A stretch of DNA of 64,000 nt from Pseudonocardia humida (lineage in GTDB: Bacteria > Actinomycetota > Actinomycetes > Mycobacteriales > Pseudonocardiaceae), in contig NZ_JAGSOV010000077.1 in NCBI RefSeq assembly GCF_023898865.1, forward strand, positions 23,728-87,727. Direction: 5' to 3'. The notes beneath the pieces were generated by a model that worked only from the letters and a program-made list of their open reading frames with translations, made no database searches and was not told the DNA's origin. Position numbers and translations under genes: made by a program. Numbering within the stretch: position 1 is the stretch's first letter; each line of letters opens with the position of its first letter. Of the stretch, positions 18,477 through 28,313 are shown piece by piece.

Positions 18477-19481
18477 TCAGGCCGCGGTCGCCAGCGACAG
18501 GGCGTGGCGGCCGTCCGGGTCGGTCCACATCCGGGTCAGCGCGAACCCGGCGCCGGCGAGCAGCGCCCCGAGCCGCTCGGGGCGGAACTTGGCCGAGACC
18601 TCGGTGCGCAGCTCCTCCCCCGCGGCGAACTCGACGGTCAGGTCCAACCCGTCCAGGTGCACGGTCATCGCCCGCTCCGCGCGCAGCCGCATCTCGATCC
18701 ACTCCTGCTCGGGGTCCCACAGCGCCACGTGGGCGAAGGCGTCGACGTCGAAGTCGGCGCCCAGCTCGCGGTTGAGCACCCGCAGCACGTTGCGGTTGAA
18801 CTCGGCGGTCACCCCGGCGCCGTCGTCGTAGGCGGGCACCAGCAGGGCGGGGTCGACGACCAGGCCGGTCCCCAGCAGCAGCTGCTCCCCCGGCTCCAGC
18901 ACGGCGCGCAGCCCGGTGAGGAAGCGGTCGCGCTCGGCGGGCAGCAGGTTGCCGATGGTGCCGCCGAGGAAGGCCACCATCCGCCGGTGCCCGTCGGCCA
19001 GGGGCGTGTGCCTGCCGCCGGGCAGGCGGTCGAGGTGGCGGGTGAAGTCGCCGACGACGCCGCGCAGCCGCAGCCCGGGGTACTCGGGGCCGAGGGTGTC
19101 CATCGCCTGGCGCAGCGCGGACTCGCTGACGTCCTGGGGCACGTACCAGCGCAGCCCGCCGCCCGGGTGGGCGGAGGAGGTGAACGCGTCGAGCAGCAGC
19201 CGGGTCTTGGCCGAGGAGCCCGATCCCAGCTCGACCAGCACGTCGGCGCCCGACACCGCGGCGATCTCGGGCGCGGAGCGGTCGAGCAGGGCCCGCTCGG
19301 TGCGCGTCGGGTAGTACTCGGGCTGCTCGGTGATCCGCTCGAACAGCTCGCTGCCCCGCGCGTCGTAGAACCACTTGGGCGGCAGGTGCTTGGGCGTGGC
19401 GGTGAGACCGGCCAGGGCGTCGGCGCGCAGCGCGGCGTCGGCGTCGCGATCGGTCAGGTGGACGTCCAGCAGGAGGGTCAT
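18477..19481 (-). CDS. egtD: L-histidine N-alpha-methyltransferase (EgtD)
   Basis: Makes hercynine (trimethylhistidine) from L-histidine with three SAM molecules, the first dedicated step of ergothioneine synthesis. The 334-residue product shows the SAM site LVELGSGSSAKTRLLLDAF, the FLGGTIGNL motif, and the C-terminal ...MWTDPDGRHALSLA typical of EgtD. The ATG at 19481 overlaps the egtC stop (ATGA) and has AGGAG-like sequence within the end of egtC. Last gene of the egtA-B-C-D operon. Confidence 0.96.
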   Translation of the reverse strand: MTLLLDVHLTDRDADAALRADALAGLTATPKHLPPKWFYDARGSELFERITEQPEYYPTRTERALLDRSAPEIAAVSGADVLVELGSGSSAKTRLLLDAFTSSAHPGGGLRWYVPQDVSESALRQAMDTLGPEYPGLRLRGVVGDFTRHLDRLPGGRHTPLADGHRRMVAFLGGTIGNLLPAERDRFLTGLRAVLEPGEQLLLGTGLVVDPALLVPAYDDGAGVTAEFNRNVLRVLNRELGADFDVDAFAHVALWDPEQEWIEMRLRAERAMTVHLDGLDLTVEFAAGEELRTEVSAKFRPERLGALLAGAGFALTRMWTDPDGRHALSLATAA

Positions 19482-20269
19482 GGGGCTCCGGTCGTCGATG
19501 GGCCCGCGGGCGCCGGCCGGTCGGGCGCGGGCAGCGGGGTCGTGCGGCAGCGGCCCGGATGGGCCACCACGAGGTGCCGGTCGGGCACCGGGGTCCAGGA
19601 GTCGGGGTCGTCGAGGGGCTCGGACGCGACGAGCGCGGCGTCGTCGGTGGTGCGCACGGACAGGGCGTGGTCCCAGGCCGTCGCCCAGATCCCGGTGCCG
19701 TCGGTGAGCAGCAGGTTCAGCCGCGATCCCGGAGCGGCGGCGGCCACCGCGACGACCACCTCGCCCAGCGCGGCGGCGGGGTCGGCGCCGCGGCGCAGCC
19801 GGTCGCGCACCAGCGCCCAGAGCAGGGCGGCGTCGGTCGGGGCGTCGAGGGTGAGCAGGTCGGTCACCGGCAGCTCGCCGGCCGGGCCGGCCATCGAGTC
19901 GGGCCAGCCGCGGACCACCCCGTTGTGGCTGAACAACCAGCGCCCCTCGGCGAAGGGGGCCGCGGCGGGCGCGGTGACCGCCATCCCGACGGTCGCCGAG
20001 CGCACCGCGGCGAGCACCGCGGTCGAACGGGTGGCCCCGGCCACCGCGGCGAACGAGGCGTCCGCCCAGATCGGCGACGCGCTGCGGTAGCGCACGGCCT
20101 CGTCCCCTGGCCCGGGATACCAGCCCGCGCCGAAGCCGTCGGCGTTGACGGTGCCGCCGCCGCGCATGTCGGAAGGGGCGTAGGACTGCACGAGCAGCCC
20201 GTGCGCCGGCTCGATCAGCAGCGAGGAGAGGGTGACCGACGGACCGACGTAGGCCAGGTGGCGGCACAC
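19478..20269 (-). CDS. egtC: Gamma-glutamyl-hercynylcysteine sulfoxide hydrolase (EgtC)
   Basis: Removes glutamate from gamma-glutamyl-hercynylcysteine sulfoxide. It is a class II glutamine amidotransferase-fold protein whose N-terminal nucleophile is Cys2 (start MCRHLAYVG); also FSHNGVVRGWP and NADGFGAGWY. 263 residues, GTG start at 20269, three bases after the egtB stop. The C-terminal 20 residues are Pro-rich and probably disordered. Sits between egtB and egtD as in mycobacteria. Confidence 0.95.
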   Translation of the reverse strand: MCRHLAYVGPSVTLSSLLIEPAHGLLVQSYAPSDMRGGGTVNADGFGAGWYPGPGDEAVRYRSASPIWADASFAAVAGATRSTAVLAAVRSATVGMAVTAPAAAPFAEGRWLFSHNGVVRGWPDSMAGPAGELPVTDLLTLDAPTDAALLWALVRDRLRRGADPAAALGEVVVAVAAAAPGSRLNLLLTDGTGIWATAWDHALSVRTTDDAALVASEPLDDPDSWTPVPDRHLVVAHPGRCRTTPLPAPDRPAPAGPSTTGAP

Positions 20270-20272
20270 GCG

Positions 20273-21628
20273 CTAGTGGTCCCCCGATCGGGCGTCGCGG
20301 GCCAGCCGGAACCCGCTGAAGATCTGCCGGCGCACCGGGTGGTCCCAGTTGCGGAAGGTGGCCCGGATCGCGGCGGGGTCGGTGCCGAAGGAGCCGCCGC
20401 GCAGCACGCGGTAGTCGCCGCCGAAGAAGACCTGCGAGTACTCCGGGTAGGGGAAGACCTCGAAGCCCGGGTAGGGGTGCCAGCCCGACGCCGTCCACTC
20501 CCAGACGTCGCCGATGAGCTGGTGCACCCCCAGCGCCGAGGCGCCCGCCGGGTAGGCGCCGACCGGGGCCGGGCCCAGGTGGCGCTGGCCCAGGTTGGCG
20601 TGCGCGGGGGTCGGGTCGGCGTCGCCCCAGGGGAAGCGCCGCGAGCGCCCGGTGGCCGGGTCGAAGCGGGCGGCCTTCTCCCACTCGGCCTCGGTGGGCA
20701 GGCGCTTGCCCGCCCACGCGGCGTAGGCGTCGGCCTCGTGGCAGGACACGTGCACCACCGGTTCGTCGGCGGGCACGGGCTCGACCACCCCGAAGCGGCG
20801 GCGGTACCACTGCCCCGCGCCGTCGCGCCGCCAGAACCCGGGGGCGGTCAGGCCGGCCTCGGTGCGGTGGCGCCAGCCGGCGTCGGTCCACCAGCGCGGG
20901 TCGTCGTAGCCCCCGGCCGCGACGAACTCGGCGTACCGGCCGTTGGTGACCGGTGCGGTGTCGATCCAGAACGCCGGCAGGTCGACGACGTGGCCGGGGC
21001 GTTCGTTGTCCAGCGCCCACGCCTCGGTGGAGGTGCCCATGCTGAAGGCGCCGGCGGGGACGAGGACCTCGCGCGCCGGCAGCGGGCGACCGGGCGGCGG
21101 CGCGGGCGCGTGCAGGACGGCGGCGCCCGCGCGCAGCTGGTGGGTGGCCAGCATCGTCTCGTCGTGCTGCTGCTCGTGCTGGACGATCATGCCGAAGGCG
21201 AAGCCGTGCTCGGTGAGCCTGCGCCCCCCGGCCAGCGGGCTGGTGTGCAGGGCGTCGAGCGCCTTGTCGCGCACCTCGGCGACGTAGGCGCGGGTCTCGT
21301 GCGGGGTGAGCAGCGGCAGCGCGACGCGGCTGGCCCGGGAGTGCTGGAAGGCGTCGTAGAGCCCGTCGATCTCCGGGCGCAGCGGTTCGCGGCCGCCGAC
21401 GTCGCGCACCAGCCACAGCTCCTCCTGGCTGCCGATGTGGGCCAGGTCCCAGACCAGCGGCGACATCAGCGGCGAGTGCTGTGCCACCAGGTCGGCCTCG
21501 TCGACGGCGTCGGTCAGGGCCCTCGACCGGGCCCGGGACGCGGCGAGCAGCTCGGCGACGCGGGTGCGCAGCTGCTCGGTGGTGAGCTCGACGACGGCGG
21601 GTGCGGTGGCCGCCACGGTCTCGGTCAC
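20273..21628 (-). CDS. egtB: Ergothioneine sulfoxide synthase (EgtB)
   Basis: Nonheme iron enzyme joining gamma-glutamylcysteine to hercynine with O2. The 451-residue protein has an N-terminal DinB-like domain with iron ligands His64 (DLAHIGSQEE), His151 and His155 (QHEQQHDE), then a C-terminal FGE-sulfatase domain (FSMGTSTEAWALDNERPGH, HVSCHEADAYAAWAGKRLP, GDVWEWTASGW, VLRGGSF). GTG start at 21628 with GGGGAG upstream. Use of gamma-glutamylcysteine as the sulfur donor fits the egtA and egtC neighbours. Confidence 0.96.
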   Translation of the reverse strand: MTETVAATAPAVVELTTEQLRTRVAELLAASRARSRALTDAVDEADLVAQHSPLMSPLVWDLAHIGSQEELWLVRDVGGREPLRPEIDGLYDAFQHSRASRVALPLLTPHETRAYVAEVRDKALDALHTSPLAGGRRLTEHGFAFGMIVQHEQQHDETMLATHQLRAGAAVLHAPAPPPGRPLPAREVLVPAGAFSMGTSTEAWALDNERPGHVVDLPAFWIDTAPVTNGRYAEFVAAGGYDDPRWWTDAGWRHRTEAGLTAPGFWRRDGAGQWYRRRFGVVEPVPADEPVVHVSCHEADAYAAWAGKRLPTEAEWEKAARFDPATGRSRRFPWGDADPTPAHANLGQRHLGPAPVGAYPAGASALGVHQLIGDVWEWTASGWHPYPGFEVFPYPEYSQVFFGGDYRVLRGGSFGTDPAAIRATFRNWDHPVRRQIFSGFRLARDARSGDH

Positions 21629-21671
21629 GGTGTACTCCCCTGCGGGTGTCGGGTGGGTGTGCCGGGCGCGC

Positions 21672-22976
21672 TCATGACGGCTCCGGGTCGTCGGCGGGGC
21701 ACCGCCCGCGCAGCACCTGTCGTTCGATCATGTCGTCGAGGTCGGCGACCACCCAGTCCGGCGCGTTCAGCGCGGCCTGGGCCCCGCGGGCCAGCTCGAA
21801 CACCGCGGCGGCCGCCGTGGCCAGCACGCGGTCGGCCAGCCCGTGGCGGGCGCCGGAGACCCAGCGGCCCGCCACGGGCTCGCACGCCTCGCGGGCCCGG
21901 TCGGTGACGGCGGGGTCGGACAGCAGCCCGGCCAGCACCGCCACCGGCAGCGCCCAGCGCCTGCCCGGCTGGGCGTCGATGTAGCGCACCTCGAGGTGGC
22001 CGCGCGGGCGGACCGGCGGGAACAGCGTGGAGACGTGGTAGTCGAGGTCGTCGAGGGTGGGCCGGCGGGCCGGGATGGCGCCGCGGATCCAGTCGGCGAA
22101 GGTGACGCCGTGCGGCACGAGCCAGCCGTCGGAGCCGTCGCGCACGCAGAGCACCGGGCTGTGCAGCACCCGCCGGGCCCACGACGCGGCCGGGTCGCCT
22201 GCGACGGCGTCGGCGACCGCCGGCGGGGCGGTGCGCGGCGGGTCGGCGCGCAGCCAGCTGGCCCAGCGGGCCGACTTCCAGCCGGTGCGCCGCCCGTGCA
22301 GGTCGGGCGAGTTGGCGAACGCGGCCAGCAGCGCCGGTCCCACCGCGTGCAGGGCGGCCCACCGGTCGGCCACCGCGGTGGACTCGCCGGAGTCGAGGCA
22401 GACCTGCACGGCGGCGGTGGCGCACATCCCGCTGCGCCCGGAGGGGCCGAGCCGGTCGAAGGCCTGCTCCATGGCCCGGTACCGGGGCACGTCCAGGATC
22501 CGCAGCGGCGGGCGGACGGGGTCGGCGGCGCGGTCGATCGGGCTGAGCCCGGCCGCGGCGATCATGTCGTGCAGGTGCCCTGCGTCGGCGGTGACCGCGG
22601 CGGTCAGCCGGGCGAGGTCGGGGTAGGGCCGGCTGGCGAGCTCGAGCTGGCCGCCGGGCTCCACGGTGACCTCGGAGCCTTCGGGGAGGGGAGCGGCGGG
22701 GGAAGCGGGGTCCATCGTGGTCGGGGTGTGCGGGCCGAGCGCGCCGGCCAGCGCGGCGGCGTCCGTCGGCGCGAGGGGCGAGCGTGGCCGGTGCAGCAGC
22801 CACTCCAGCTCCACGCCGACCAGGCGCGGAGGCCCGTGCTTGAAGCACACCGACGCCACGTACGCCTCGGCGTCGGCGCAGTCGTGCAGGACGGTGGGAC
22901 CGGCGTCGGGCGGGTCGTCCCGCACCTGCGCGTCCGCCGATCCGTCGGGAAGCGCCAAGCCCAGCTCAGTACCCAC
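21672..22976 (-). CDS. egtA: Glutamate-cysteine ligase (EgtA)
   Basis: Makes gamma-glutamylcysteine for EgtB. The 434-residue product belongs to the GCS2 ligase family: VGVELEWLLHRP (substrate/metal site), VTVEPGGQLELASRPYP, SGMCATAAVQVCLD and HLEVRYIDAQPGRRWALPVAVLAGLL. GTG start at 22976; a TAGCGT -10 box on the minus strand ends eight bases before it, suggesting a leaderless operon transcript. First gene of egtABCD; divergent from acnR. No egtE lyase gene is present in the cluster. Confidence 0.94.
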   Translation of the reverse strand: MGTELGLALPDGSADAQVRDDPPDAGPTVLHDCADAEAYVASVCFKHGPPRLVGVELEWLLHRPRSPLAPTDAAALAGALGPHTPTTMDPASPAAPLPEGSEVTVEPGGQLELASRPYPDLARLTAAVTADAGHLHDMIAAAGLSPIDRAADPVRPPLRILDVPRYRAMEQAFDRLGPSGRSGMCATAAVQVCLDSGESTAVADRWAALHAVGPALLAAFANSPDLHGRRTGWKSARWASWLRADPPRTAPPAVADAVAGDPAASWARRVLHSPVLCVRDGSDGWLVPHGVTFADWIRGAIPARRPTLDDLDYHVSTLFPPVRPRGHLEVRYIDAQPGRRWALPVAVLAGLLSDPAVTDRAREACEPVAGRWVSGARHGLADRVLATAAAAVFELARGAQAALNAPDWVVADLDDMIERQVLRGRCPADDPEPS

Positions 22977-23074
22977 GCGGAACGACGCTACGCCTGATGC
23001 CCCACGGATGCAGGTGAATCCCGCGCGGGGTTTCGCCAGCAGTACGGCCGTCCGGTGAGCGCTATCCTCGCCGG

Positions 23075-23698
23075 GTGCCCCGGGTCAGCGTCGAGCAGCT
23101 CGCCGCGCGCCGCGCCCGGATCCTGGACGGCGCGCGCGCCTGCTTCGCCCGCCACGGCTACGAGGGCGCCACGGTGCGCCGCCTGGAGCAGGCGGTCGGG
23201 CTGTCCCGCGGGGCGATCTTCCACCACTTCCGCGACAAGGAGGCGCTGTTCCTCGCCGTCGCCGAGCAGGACACCGAGCGCATGGCCGACATCGTCGCCG
23301 AGCAGGGCCTGGTCCAGGTGATGCGCGAGCTGCTCGCGGCCCCCGAGGAGCTGCAGGCCGGCTGGGCGGGCACGTTCCTGGAGATCGCCCGGCGCGGGCG
23401 CACCGACCCCGGCTTCCGCGAGCACTGGCGCCGCAGCGCCGACGCGCTCACCGCCGCCACCCGCCAGCGGCTGCGCCGCCAGGCCGCGGCCGGCACGGTC
23501 CGCGCCGACGTCGACGAGGCCGTGCTGGCCCGGTTCCTGGAGCTGGTGCTGGAGGGCCTGGTGTCGCACCTGGCGATGGACCTGCCGGTCGGCGAGCTGG
23601 GCTCGGTGCTGGACCTGGTGGAGGGGTCGGTCCGGGTGCCGCAGGGCACCCGCGAGGGCGACGGCGTGCTGTCCGCGCGCCCCGGCCGGACGGCGTGA
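23075..23698 (+). CDS. acnR: AcnR, TetR-type repressor of aconitase
   Basis: A 207-residue TetR regulator whose N-terminal region (RARILDGARACFARHGYEG, ATVRRLEQAVGLSRGAIFHH, FRDKEALFLAVAEQD) follows AcnR of corynebacteria and mycobacteria almost residue for residue; LVQVMRELLA and LGSVLDLVEGSVR in the C-terminal half also match. AcnR represses acn and responds to citrate/metal in C. glutamicum. The GTG at 23075 is six bases after TATCCT (23063-23068), so the mRNA should be leaderless. In related genomes acnR adjoins acn; here they are 14 kb apart, but an AcnR-type operator remains at the acn promoter (5711-5726). Confidence 0.88.
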   Translation: MPRVSVEQLAARRARILDGARACFARHGYEGATVRRLEQAVGLSRGAIFHHFRDKEALFLAVAEQDTERMADIVAEQGLVQVMRELLAAPEELQAGWAGTFLEIARRGRTDPGFREHWRRSADALTAATRQRLRRQAAAGTVRADVDEAVLARFLELVLEGLVSHLAMDLPVGELGSVLDLVEGSVRVPQGTREGDGVLSARPGRTA

Positions 23699-23707
23699 TC
23701 GCGGGAC

Positions 23708-25600
23708 TCAGGCGGGGTGGGCGACCAGCCGGGTCACGGTGCCGTCGCCGGCGAACTGGGTGCGGTGCAGCGCCGCGTAGCGCCCGCCCACCGCGAGCAG
23801 CCCGTCGTGGGTGCCGCGCTCGACGATCCGGCCGTGCTCGATCACCGCGATCAGGTCGGCGTCGCGGACCGTGGACAGCCGGTGCGCGATGACGATCGCC
23901 GTCCGCCCCTGCAGGGCCTCGCCCAGCGCCTCCTGCACGGCGGCCTCGGACTCGGAGTCCAGGTGGGCGGTGGCCTCGTCGAGGATCACCACCCGCGGCT
24001 TGGCCAGCAGCAGCCGGGCGATGGTGAGGCGCTGGCGCTCGCCGCCGGAGAGCCGGTAGCCGCGCTCGCCGACGACGGTGTCCAGCCCGTCGGGCAGGGC
24101 GTCGAGCACGTCGCCGAGCCGGGCCCGGCGCATCGCGTCGACGATCTCGGCGTCGGTGGCGTCCGGGGCGGCGTAGGCGAGGTTGGCCCGGATCGTGTCG
24201 TGGAACAGGTGGCCGTCCTGGGTGACCACCCCCACGGCCCCGCGCACCGCGGCGAAGGTCAGCTCGCGCACGTCGACCCCGGCCAGCTCGACCGCGCCGC
24301 CGTCGACGTCGTAGAGCCGCGGCACCAGCGAGGCGATGGTCGACTTGCCCGCTCCCGATGAGCCGACGAGCGCCACCATCTGCCCGGCGCCGATCTCCAG
24401 GTCGACCCCGTGCAGCACCTCCTCGCCGGTGCGGTGGTCGAGCACGGCGACCTCCTCCAGCGAGGCCAGCGAGACCTTGTCGGCTCCCGGGTAGCCGAAG
24501 CGCACGTCGCGCAGCCGCACGGAGACCGGGCCCGGAGGCAGGTCGCGGGCGTCGGGCCGCTCGGCGATCATCGGCTGCAGGTCGAGCACCTCGAAGACCC
24601 GCTCGAACGAGACCAGCGCGGTCATCACGTCGACGCGGGCGTTGGCCAGCGCGGTCATCGGCGAGTAGAGCCGGGTGAGCAGCAGGGCCAGGGTGACCAC
24701 GGTGCCCGCGTCGATCTGCCCGGTGACCGCGAGGTAGCCGCCCAGGCCGTAGATCAGCGCCTGGGCCAGCGCCGAGACCAGCGACAGCGAGGTCACGAAG
24801 ACGCGCGAGACCATGGCGGTGCGGATGCCGATGTCGCGGATGCGCTCGGCGCGCCCGCGGAAGTCGACGGCCTCCTCGGCCGGTCGGCCGAACAGCTTGA
24901 CCAGGGTGGCGCCGGCGGCCGAGAAGCGCTCGGTCATCTGGTTGCCCATGGAGGCGTTCAGGTCGGCGTTCTCGCGGCGCAGGTCGGCGATGGTGCGGCC
25001 CATCCGGCGGGCCGGGATGACGAAGATCGGCAGCAGCACCAGCGCGAGCAGGGTGACCTGCCAGGCCATGGTCATCATGACCGTGACGGCCAGCGCGAGC
25101 TGGATGACGTTGCTCAGCACCGAGGCCAGCGTGCCGGTGACCGCGCTCTGGGCGCCGATGACGTCGTTGTTGAGCCGGCTGACCAGTGCCCCGGTGCGGG
25201 TGCGGGTGAAGAACGCCACCGGCATGCGCTGGACGTGCTCGAAGACCGCGCTGCGCAGGTCGACGATGAGCCCCTCGCCGATGCGCGCGGAGAACCACCG
25301 GGTGCCCAGCCCGACCAGCGCCTCCAGGACCGCCAGCCCGGCGACCGCGCCGGCCAGCGTGACCACGGTGCTCGCCGCGTCCGGGCCGCCGGCGATGATG
25401 GCGTTGACCACGCGCCCGGCCAGCACCGGGGTGAGCACGCCGACTGTCGCGCTGACGACCGTCAGCGACAGGAAGCCGATCAGCAGCCGCCGGTAGCGGC
25501 GCGCGAAGCGCCAGATGCGCGGCAGCGTGCCGCGGCGGATCGAGGTGGGTGCGTCGGCCGCGCGCGCCACCCCGCGCATCATCCCCCAGGCGCCGTCCAT
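23708..25600 (-). CDS. ABC exporter, fused transmembrane and ATPase domains
   Basis: A 630-residue half-transporter that should work as a dimer. Residues ~30-340 hold six transmembrane helices (ABC type-1 exporter fold, with FFTRTRTGALVSRLNNDV coupling segment). The ATPase follows with Walker A GSSGAGKST (~410-418), Q-loop VVTQDGHLFHDT, signature LSGGERQR (~513-520), Walker B VVILDEAT and the H-loop IAHRLSTV. The ATG at 25600 has AAGGAG upstream. Resembles multidrug/lipid exporters (MsbA-like); no substrate can be assigned. The two-base-pair-rich palindrome at 25626-25645 lies in its promoter. Convergent with acnR, with stop codons about 10 bp apart. Confidence 0.92.
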   Translation of the reverse strand: MDGAWGMMRGVARAADAPTSIRRGTLPRIWRFARRYRRLLIGFLSLTVVSATVGVLTPVLAGRVVNAIIAGGPDAASTVVTLAGAVAGLAVLEALVGLGTRWFSARIGEGLIVDLRSAVFEHVQRMPVAFFTRTRTGALVSRLNNDVIGAQSAVTGTLASVLSNVIQLALAVTVMMTMAWQVTLLALVLLPIFVIPARRMGRTIADLRRENADLNASMGNQMTERFSAAGATLVKLFGRPAEEAVDFRGRAERIRDIGIRTAMVSRVFVTSLSLVSALAQALIYGLGGYLAVTGQIDAGTVVTLALLLTRLYSPMTALANARVDVMTALVSFERVFEVLDLQPMIAERPDARDLPPGPVSVRLRDVRFGYPGADKVSLASLEEVAVLDHRTGEEVLHGVDLEIGAGQMVALVGSSGAGKSTIASLVPRLYDVDGGAVELAGVDVRELTFAAVRGAVGVVTQDGHLFHDTIRANLAYAAPDATDAEIVDAMRRARLGDVLDALPDGLDTVVGERGYRLSGGERQRLTIARLLLAKPRVVILDEATAHLDSESEAAVQEALGEALQGRTAIVIAHRLSTVRDADLIAVIEHGRIVERGTHDGLLAVGGRYAALHRTQFAGDGTVTRLVAHPA

Positions 25601-25625
25601 CCCACTCCTTCGTGCCCGATTACAG

Positions 25626-25645
25626 CGTTGCAGCTAGGCGCAACG
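25626..25645 (-). promoter_or_regulatory. Palindrome upstream of the ABC exporter
   Basis: CGTTGC (25626-25631), eight-base spacer AGCTAGGC, GCAACG (25640-25645), 25 bp before the start codon of the exporter. The position suits a repressor operator or the 5' leader; no cognate regulator is adjacent. Confidence 0.4.
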
Positions 25646-25891
25646 TCAGGGGCACGGCGGAAAGTCCCGTCCCCGACCGGTCGACCCTCGCACGCGGTCG
25701 ACGCGGCGGCGCGGGCACGGTGGATCGCGCCGCGGCGGGGATGCAGAGCCCGACGGGTGTCTACCGCCAGTGGTCCGGCCAGCCGGACCTACGCTGAACG
25801 GCCGGATGTCTGCGTCTGCTCGGGTGTAGGCCGTTCGATGGAACAGCCCGGACGGCCGACGCGACCGCCGGCCGTTGGTCGTCGGGGGTGC

Positions 25892-25948
25892 GGCGCGACT
25901 GGCGTCGCGCCCGGATCGGGTTGCACCGGCGCGACCGTCGCGCCGGTG
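25892..25948 (-). terminator. Two tandem hairpins sharing one stem sequence
   Basis: Hairpin A: GGCGCGAC (25892-25899), TGGC, GTCGCGCC (25904-25911). Hairpin B: CACCGGCGCGA (25924-25934), CCG, TCGCGCCGGTG (25938-25948). Both reuse GGCGCGAC/GTCGCGCC. They lie 80-135 bp past the stop of the minus-strand HTH gene and are best read as a double terminator. Confidence 0.6.
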
Positions 25949-26026
25949 GGGCCACCCCTGCGGGCCCGCTGATGGCTCAGCCCCGACCGACCCCGTGCGG
26001 GGCCCCCGACCACTGCGGTCGGGCTG

Positions 26027-26236
26027 CTACTTCTTCTTGGTGCGCGTGGCGCCGCCGCGCCCGCGCAGGGTGACCCCGGTCTCGCTGAGCACCCGGTGCA
26101 CGAATCCGTACGACCGGCCGGTCTGCTCGGCGAGCGCGCGGATGCTGGCGCCCTTCTCGTACTTCTTCTTCAGATCCGTTGCGAGCTTGTCGCGCTGGGT
26201 GCCCGTGATTCGGGCACCCTTCTTCAGATCGGCCAC
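26027..26236 (-). CDS. Small conserved HTH protein (Rv1473A-like)
   Basis: A 69-residue basic protein: Lys-rich N-terminal helix (KLATDLKKKYEKG), then a helix-turn-helix (ASIRALAEQTGRSYGFVHRVL) and a Lys/Arg tail ending TRTKKK. GTG start at 26236 with AGGAGG nine bases upstream. It resembles the small putative regulator Rv1473A that lies beside the ABC-F gene in M. tuberculosis, and here too the ABC-F gene is the neighbour. Likely a DNA-binding protein; target unknown. A perfect stem-loop (26260-26280) lies in its leader or promoter, possibly an operator or regulatory RNA hairpin. Confidence 0.8.
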   Translation of the reverse strand: MADLKKGARITGTQRDKLATDLKKKYEKGASIRALAEQTGRSYGFVHRVLSETGVTLRGRGGATRTKKK

Positions 26237-26259
26237 AGCCCCAGACCTCCTCTAACCCC

Positions 26260-26280
26260 CTCAGCGGGCCATCCGCTGAG
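26260..26280 (-). promoter_or_regulatory. Perfect inverted repeat upstream of the small HTH gene
   Basis: CTCAGCGG (26260-26267), GCCAT, CCGCTGAG (26273-26280), about 25 bp before the start codon on the minus strand. Could be an operator for the HTH protein itself or a 5' leader hairpin. Confidence 0.5.
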
Positions 26281-26487
26281 ATGTCGCCCCCGGTGCCCGG
26301 CAATGATCTCCAGGGTGACAGGGGCGGACCAGGAGATCCATTCGATGATCGGTGAGCGGTTCCGCCGAACGGATCACGCAGGCGGGTGATCGTTGAGGAG
26401 CCCATAACCAGCCCGTCACCCCGACGCGACCTGCTGGTCACCCCAGAAGTGGATCGAGAACGGCCGAGATCGGACAGCCGGTGGTGC

Positions 26488-26508
26488 GATCCCGGTCACA
26501 CCGGGATC
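26488..26508 (-). terminator. Terminator hairpin downstream of the ABC-F gene
   Basis: GATCCCGG (26488-26495), TCACA, CCGGGATC (26501-26508): perfect 8-bp arms 47 bp past the ABC-F stop (26555). The remaining part of the 318-bp gap between the small HTH gene and ABC-F shows no gene. Confidence 0.6.
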
Positions 26509-26554
26509 TTCAGTAGCCGTTCGGGTGGATCAGGGCGTCGAACAAACCGCCCGA

Positions 26555-28186
<1,632 letters not shown>

Positions 28187-28313
28187 GAGGAGGCTCTCCA
28201 GAGGGGTTCCGGTTCGGCGTGTGGTGGCGTCCGCGAGGGCGGCCTACCCGATCCGGATCACACGACCAGAGTACCGACCCTGCAACCGCGTTCCGGACCG
28301 TAGGGTCCCAGCC

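Larger units (their letters stand above)
25601..26026. other. 426-bp region without a gene
   Basis: No reading frame here looks coding; short frames are Arg/Pro-rich shadows. It holds the ABC exporter promoter side with a palindrome (25626-25645) and two strong hairpins (25892-25948) that lie downstream of the small HTH gene. The stretch 25660-25890 shows nothing I can name. Confidence 0.6.
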
